From positions 39,628,610-39,692,609 of the forward strand of contig CM060173.1 in assembly GCA_030549775.1 (NCBI GenBank): a stretch of 64,000 nucleotides of DNA, written 5' to 3'. The translations under genes and the position numbers were made by a program. This document shows, piece by piece, positions 59,917 through 64,000 of this stretch. The first letter of the stretch is position 1, and every line of letters starts with the position of its first letter. The notes beneath the pieces were generated by a model. That model saw only the letters and a list, made by a program, of their open reading frames with translations, ran no database searches and had not been told where the DNA came from. Source of the DNA: Tamarix chinensis. Taxonomy: Eukaryota; Streptophyta; Magnoliopsida; Caryophyllales; Tamaricaceae.

Positions 59917-60967
59917 TGCAGAAGCATCCCCTTCACCTATTCTTATATTAACCACTCTCCACCCCAAATTAGAAGACCCAGATTTTTGTTTTAATTTGGA
60001 AGGATTCCACTAAGTTAAACTCCCATCATTTTCCCTTCCCAACCCCTTCTCTTCTATGCTCATTTATGAACAACCAAATGCAACCTTAAAATATGCCACC
60101 TTCCAAGTAAAAATCAAGCCATGCATGAGCCATGCACAAGCCATGTACACTCACCCAAAACCATCATAAACTTGCAGCCACATTGCAACCATTTTCCGGC
60201 CACCTTTTCTTCCCAAAGTCCACTTTTGTTTGGCTACTATAGGTCAAAAATCACACATGCACCTGCCACTTTCCATCTTGTCAAACCACCATCTACTACC
60301 TTTCTGTCGAGCCTGCAAACACGCCATCTTTTACCCTTTTTATATTAGCAGCCTACAATGCTAAGTGGAAGAAAAAATTGGTGGCTTGCAAGTACATAAT
60401 CGTGGTTACTTTTTGGATTCTTATAATTACGACTTTGTACTTATAGTAGCCTCCTTTGTAGGTTGACTTTAGGTGTTAACCATTTTTTAGTTAATTCATG
60501 TAATAGCTTGTATATAGAGGGGATTCCTTGCAGATAAGCAAAATAAGACAAGCATGGGGGTTGATGGACGCATGTCCTTCTTTTGTGTTGGAAAAACTAG
60601 GCTAAGTTTGGTTAGGATTAAACTAGAAAAGGTAAATGATTAGTAACAACTAGTTTAATTTCTAACTAGCTCTTAGTTCTAGTTGGGACCGGTTCTTTTC
60701 ACTAGATAATTTTAATATTATATAAGGGTAAGTAGGGGGGTCCTTAGTAATTTTTATTTATCTTTTTTTGAATGAAAAATACTTGGTTAGTACGTACCTT
60801 AGTCAAAATATCTCCCAAATTATTGTGCCTTTTATCTTAAGTGTTTCACAAATTATTGTGCCTTATTTAATATATACATCACTTCACCTCGCTTCTATCA
60901 TCTTCGTTTAATTCCTAGTCATCATTTTTACACAAAGTTTAACCCATTTTTTATCCATCATGCATCA
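59917..60967 (+). mobile_element. LTR B, 5' LTR, complete
   Basis: Starts TGCAGAAGCATCCCC and ends ...CATCATGCATCA. Followed by 'aat' and a PBS. 1051 bp. The first 31 codons are an open pol tail (59918-60013). The outer flank is cttgg. Confidence 0.85.
59918..60013 (+). pseudogene. Family B pol tail in LTR (open)
   Basis: 31 codons plus TAA, beginning AEASPSPILIL and ending LEGFH. Same length as three other copies despite many substitutions. Confidence 0.65.
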
Positions 60968-60970
60968 AAT

Positions 60971-60982
60971 TGGTATCAAAGC
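60971..60982 (+). other. Primer-binding site, tRNA-iMet type
   Basis: TGGTATCAAAGC, one mismatch, three bases after LTR B. Confidence 0.8.
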
Positions 60983-61434
60983 TTTAGGTTTTTATAAATT
61001 GACTTTCATTTTTTCTCTAGCATCAGCCCTACACCATTATCTAAGCTAGATATTCACATAAAAAAATTTCTAACCCAAATAGCCCATTCAAACCCTCATC
61101 CTACAAGAGGGAATTTTTTTTTTCACCTTACAAGCCATTCTAACCTATTATCTACATGAAGGAGATCTTCAATTCTTCTTAACCCATTCAACACCCTATC
61201 TTGTAGGAAGAAATATTTATCATCACCTTGCTCCCTATTCGGCCCTTAACCTACAAAAAGGAAAAAAATAAATTCTTCCCTTTGCAGCCAATTCAAGCCT
61301 TAACCTATAAAAAAGAAAGTTTTCCCTTCACCTTACAACCACTCAAACCCTTAACCTACAAAAAGAAAAAAAAATTCTTCACCTTCTTAGCACTTTCAAA
61401 CCAGCTTTACACCAACACAAATAATTATAGCCAT
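60983..61434 (+). other. Leader of the family B element
   Basis: Contains about four diverged copies of a 'cattcaagccttaacctacaaaaagg' unit (about 61080-61380). In frame this yields a (P)LTYKKEK-type repeat, but upstream of the likely gag ATG at 61435. Confidence 0.6.
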
Positions 61435-62410
61435 ATGGATAATCATCCCACACTTAGGGGTTTAAATATCAATGAGGCACATAATGAAAGAAGAGATCGT
61501 GCCATTGAATCCCTAAAATGGGACACTCAAAGAATAGATCACATGTTTGTAGCCTTAGAAAAAGAAATACGGTATATTCAAGCCCTTTTGCAACAAATTA
61601 TCCATAGCAACAACACTCTAACAATCTACCCAATTTGAGCCCCCATTAAGTAGAGGAACCCATGGTGTTGATAATCTCTTAAGTGAAGATGACTATTCAA
61701 TAAGTGAGTGATCCCATGAGGCGAGAAGAAGGGGAAAAGAAGAAGGAAGAGACTTCGGGGATATCAAAACTAAAATCCTAGAGTTTGAAGGTTAATATAA
61801 CCTAAACGAATTCCTAGAATTAGAATTAAGGTGATTTAGGCTAGTTTGAGGCTAAAGGCTAAAGGGGCACACCTATCTTTAATGGGAAAACCTTACAAAA
61901 ACCAAAGAAGGAGGAAAGGGAAATCAAAGGTTAAGTTATGGAAAAAAATGAAGAAGCTTATGTAGGAATGATTTGTGCCATCCTCCTACACTCAAGACTT
62001 GTTCAACAAGCTATACTCTCTAAGCCAAGGGCTTATAAACATAGAAGAATATATCCTAGAGTTTGAAAATTTAATGTTAAGACTTGGCATTGAAGAAAGT
62101 GAAGAGCACATAATGTCACAGCTCATAGGAGACCTTAGGCAATACCTTGCTAGAAAGTGGAGATACAAAGGTATTATGCCTTAGATGAGCTATTCCAGTT
62201 GGCTATTAGAGTCGATAAGTAAAGAAAGGAGAAGTGGACCACTCTTTTTAGCACCAACAAACCAAGTGTGCTTCATCCCTAAAACATTCCAACACCATCC
62301 AAGCTACCGTCCACCTTAATAAACTTTGACTTGAAGGGTAGAGAGAGAAGTAGTAGGCTAACATAGTAGAACAAGGAATGCGAGGTGCTTCAAGTGCTGA
62401 AGAGTAACGC
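61435..62410 (+). pseudogene. Family B gag remnant
   Basis: Likely start ATG at 61435 (MDNHPTLRGLNINEAHNERR), then KWDTQRIDHMFVALEKEI and a stop at 61636. An IKTKILEFEG...NEFLEL block (about 61765) is the Retrotrans_gag start. 61975-62184 holds YTQDLFNKLYSLSQGLINIE and EYILEFENLMLRLGIEESEE, the capsid C-terminal core, ending DLRQYLARKW. No zinc knuckle is preserved. Plus strand, right after the LTR B leader. Confidence 0.78.
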
Positions 62411-62448
62411 ATTACTAAAATGAATGCTCTAACCGAAGGGTCACAACA

Positions 62449-63010
62449 TTTGTGGAACTTAATAAAGCCATACCCAAGGTAGAAGTGGCTGAATGTTCCC
62501 CGACCTATGAGGAAGAAGAAGAGGAAGAAACACTACCTGATGTAAGAGAAGCTCTTATGGTGAGGCATATTTTGCATGCCAAAGAAAAACATGTTGAAGA
62601 AAACCAAAGGGAGTGTATCTTTCAAACCAAATGCACGATTAGTGGGAAGGTTTTATCCCTTATAATGGATGGTGGGATTTGTGAAAACGTGGCCTCATTC
62701 AAGTTGGTGGAAGGTTAGGGTTGGCCACCACACCCTACACCAAACTATATAAGTTGTAATGTTTTAATAATGGTAGTGTTGTGGAGGTGACCAAGAAAGT
62801 GCCCATGGTTTTTCCATTGGATAAACCTACCATGACCAAGTGTTGTGCTCTGTAGTCCTAATGAATGCATACAACTTGATTTTAGGACATCCTTGGCAAT
62901 ATGATAGGCACGTGACCTATGATTGAAGGAAGAACACCTACACCTCAAAGTATGTCAAGAATAACATCATCCTTAAACCATTAAAGTTACTATTGGCCAG
63001 AGATGGAGGC
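62449..63010 (+). pseudogene. Family B protease remnant
   Basis: An acidic linker (EEEEEEETLPDVREALMVRH) precedes CIFQTKCTISGKVLSLIMDG, with DGGI in place of DGGS, then ENVASFKLVEG and a stop. A second frame gives a (V)LMNAYNLILGHPWQYDRH-like block and RKNTYTSKYVKNN (62860-62960). Same architecture as the family A protease. Cut at 63276 by the next LTR. Confidence 0.78.
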
Positions 63011-63275
63011 TCCGCCAAGTGATAAAGTTCTTTGTTCTAGATGAGAAATGTGTATCTAAGGCTTTAAGAAAGAAAAAAAAGGTTGTGTTTATTGTTATTT
63101 GTAGGTGAGAATGAGGGGGGAACACCTATGCACCCTTGGGCTAGGGTCGTTAGAAAAGTTTGGAGATGTGTTCACAAATTATTTACTCCATATACTACTC
63201 CCAAAATGAGGCATAGAACACCAAATAGATCTTTTACCCGGTGATACATTGCCTAACAAGGTGGCTTGTCATTAT
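63011..63275 (+). pseudogene. Protease-RT junction remnant
   Basis: Ends with an EHQIDLLPGDTLPNKVA-like trace (about 63208-63265), which matches the 'EHQIDFIPGASIPNR' entry to RT in family A. The frame is then interrupted by the LTR at 63276. Confidence 0.6.
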
Positions 63276-63820
63276 TGTAATACCCCGTAATAATTAACCC
63301 TTAATTTAGACATGCAAGACTTAAGGTTTGAGTAATAGGCAAAGTATACCATAAGATTATTTTTTTTAGCGATTGCCTTGTTGTCTCGAGTAGGTCCATA
63401 AATATTAATTTATCAAAATAACCTGGATTAAATGTAAGAAAGGGTAGAGGAAGGTAAAAATTGATGTCGATAATAATACCGATAATAAGAAGAGAGTAAT
63501 TAAAATAGAAGGGATGGCTATACCAATAATCTTTTATAAATAACACTTTTAATAATAGTACCCATAACAAGGATTGTAAGAATAATAATAATGTTATCAA
63601 TAATTACAAAAATAAAATAAAATAAGGGAAGTGATAAAACAATGATAATAATATTGATCATAATAATACTAGTATCATGTTTTCTTTTGAGAAAATTAAA
63701 CCTTGCTTAGGTGGGAATTATTTTCCTAATAATCTCACTTGCAAGCTTAATAATTTGGGGAGGCTTTTGCTAATCAATCTCTAACCAAACCCACATCTTT
63801 TCCCCACTTAAAACCAGCCA
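63276..63820 (+). mobile_element. 5' LTR of an element leaving the window
   Basis: Starts TGTAATACCCCGTAATAA and ends ...AACCAGCCA, 545 bp. A TATA box lies at 63535-63542 and a PBS at 63824. It is inserted in family B pol; the outer flank attat is half of the expected TSD. Confidence 0.85.
63535..63542 (+). promoter_or_regulatory. TATA box of the terminal LTR
   Basis: TATAAATA about 260 bp inside the LTR. Confidence 0.55.
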
Positions 63821-63823
63821 AGT

Positions 63824-63835
63824 TGGTATCAGAGC
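63824..63835 (+). other. Primer-binding site, tRNA-iMet type
   Basis: TGGTATCAGAGC, perfect, three bases after the LTR end. Confidence 0.95.
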
Positions 63836-64000
63836 TTTGTTTTAAAAAAAAAATCCTCTCTTGGTTTTTGAAAGTTTCCATTTTGAAATATTTTGAAACT
63901 TGGTTTAGCCTTGTGAGGATTGTGAGTCGGAAGCTATTAGTACCTCGATCTTAGGTTGGTGTCCTAAGTGTTTTAAAGGTAGAACTTGGGTTAAGGGACA
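63836..64000 (+). other. Leader of the terminal element
   Basis: A-rich start then T/G-rich sequence, no start codon in a long frame. The element continues beyond the window. Confidence 0.6.

Overview
The window looks like transposon-dense, AT-rich pericentromeric or intergenic DNA of a large-genome flowering plant. Every recognisable coding trace belongs to a plant transposable element: Ty3/gypsy chromoviruses (CRM-like and Tekay/Del-like), an Athila-like Ty3/gypsy element, two L1-type LINEs, a CACTA transposase fragment and a Tourist/PIF-Harbinger MITE. I found no host gene, rRNA, tRNA or CRISPR array. The species cannot be named from this sequence.

Layout. 1-1857: partial GC-rich LTR on the minus strand. 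1858-10.0 kb: decayed Athila-like element on the minus strand (3' spacer, pol without the integrase core, protease, gag, tRNA-Asp-like PBS, 5' LTR). 10.0-14.5 kb: no recognisable gene, with one degenerate minisatellite. 14.5-17.0 kb: 3' half of a minus-strand element, 'family B'. 17.0-21.0 kb: nested LTR material, including a 5' LTR with its PBS ('LTR H'). 21.0-22.9 kb: a reverse-transcriptase scrap and a minus-strand L1 LINE. 23.0-25.4 kb: LTR pieces. 25.5-26.1 kb: CACTA TNP2-type transposase fragment. 26.1-30.8 kb: a very long minus-strand LTR with a 1.3-kb internal tandem duplication. 30.8-32.0 kb: solo LTR of 'family A' carrying a MITE. 32.0-34.5 kb: unrecognised. 34.5-37.7 kb: LTR E, split by a second solo LTR A, then gag-protease. 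37.7-57.4 kb: a nest of Tekay-like sequence broken by LTR B copies, by the most complete element of the window (family A, 42.85-49.51 kb, minus strand), by an L1 fragment and by a 2.15-kb solo LTR. 57.4-59.2 kb: minus-strand Tekay integrase and chromodomain remnant. 59.9-63.3 kb: family B 5' LTR, PBS, gag and protease (plus strand). 63.3-64.0 kb: 5' LTR and PBS of one more element that leaves the window.

Two results stand out. (1) In families A and B the pol frame crosses the polypurine tract and ends inside the LTR. The A tail is 86 codons and open in both solo LTRs. The B tail is exactly 31 codons plus stop in all four copies, with no net indel. Extension of pol into the LTR is known for CRM-type chromoviruses. 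Here it can be compared across several LTR copies and two families. (2) Several insertions can be dated relative to one another because their target-site duplications (TSDs) survive: CATCA, AAATG and ATGGT for solo LTRs, and TTA for the MITE, whose empty site is present in sister LTRs. No element looks autonomous; all coding regions carry stops, frameshifts or deletions.
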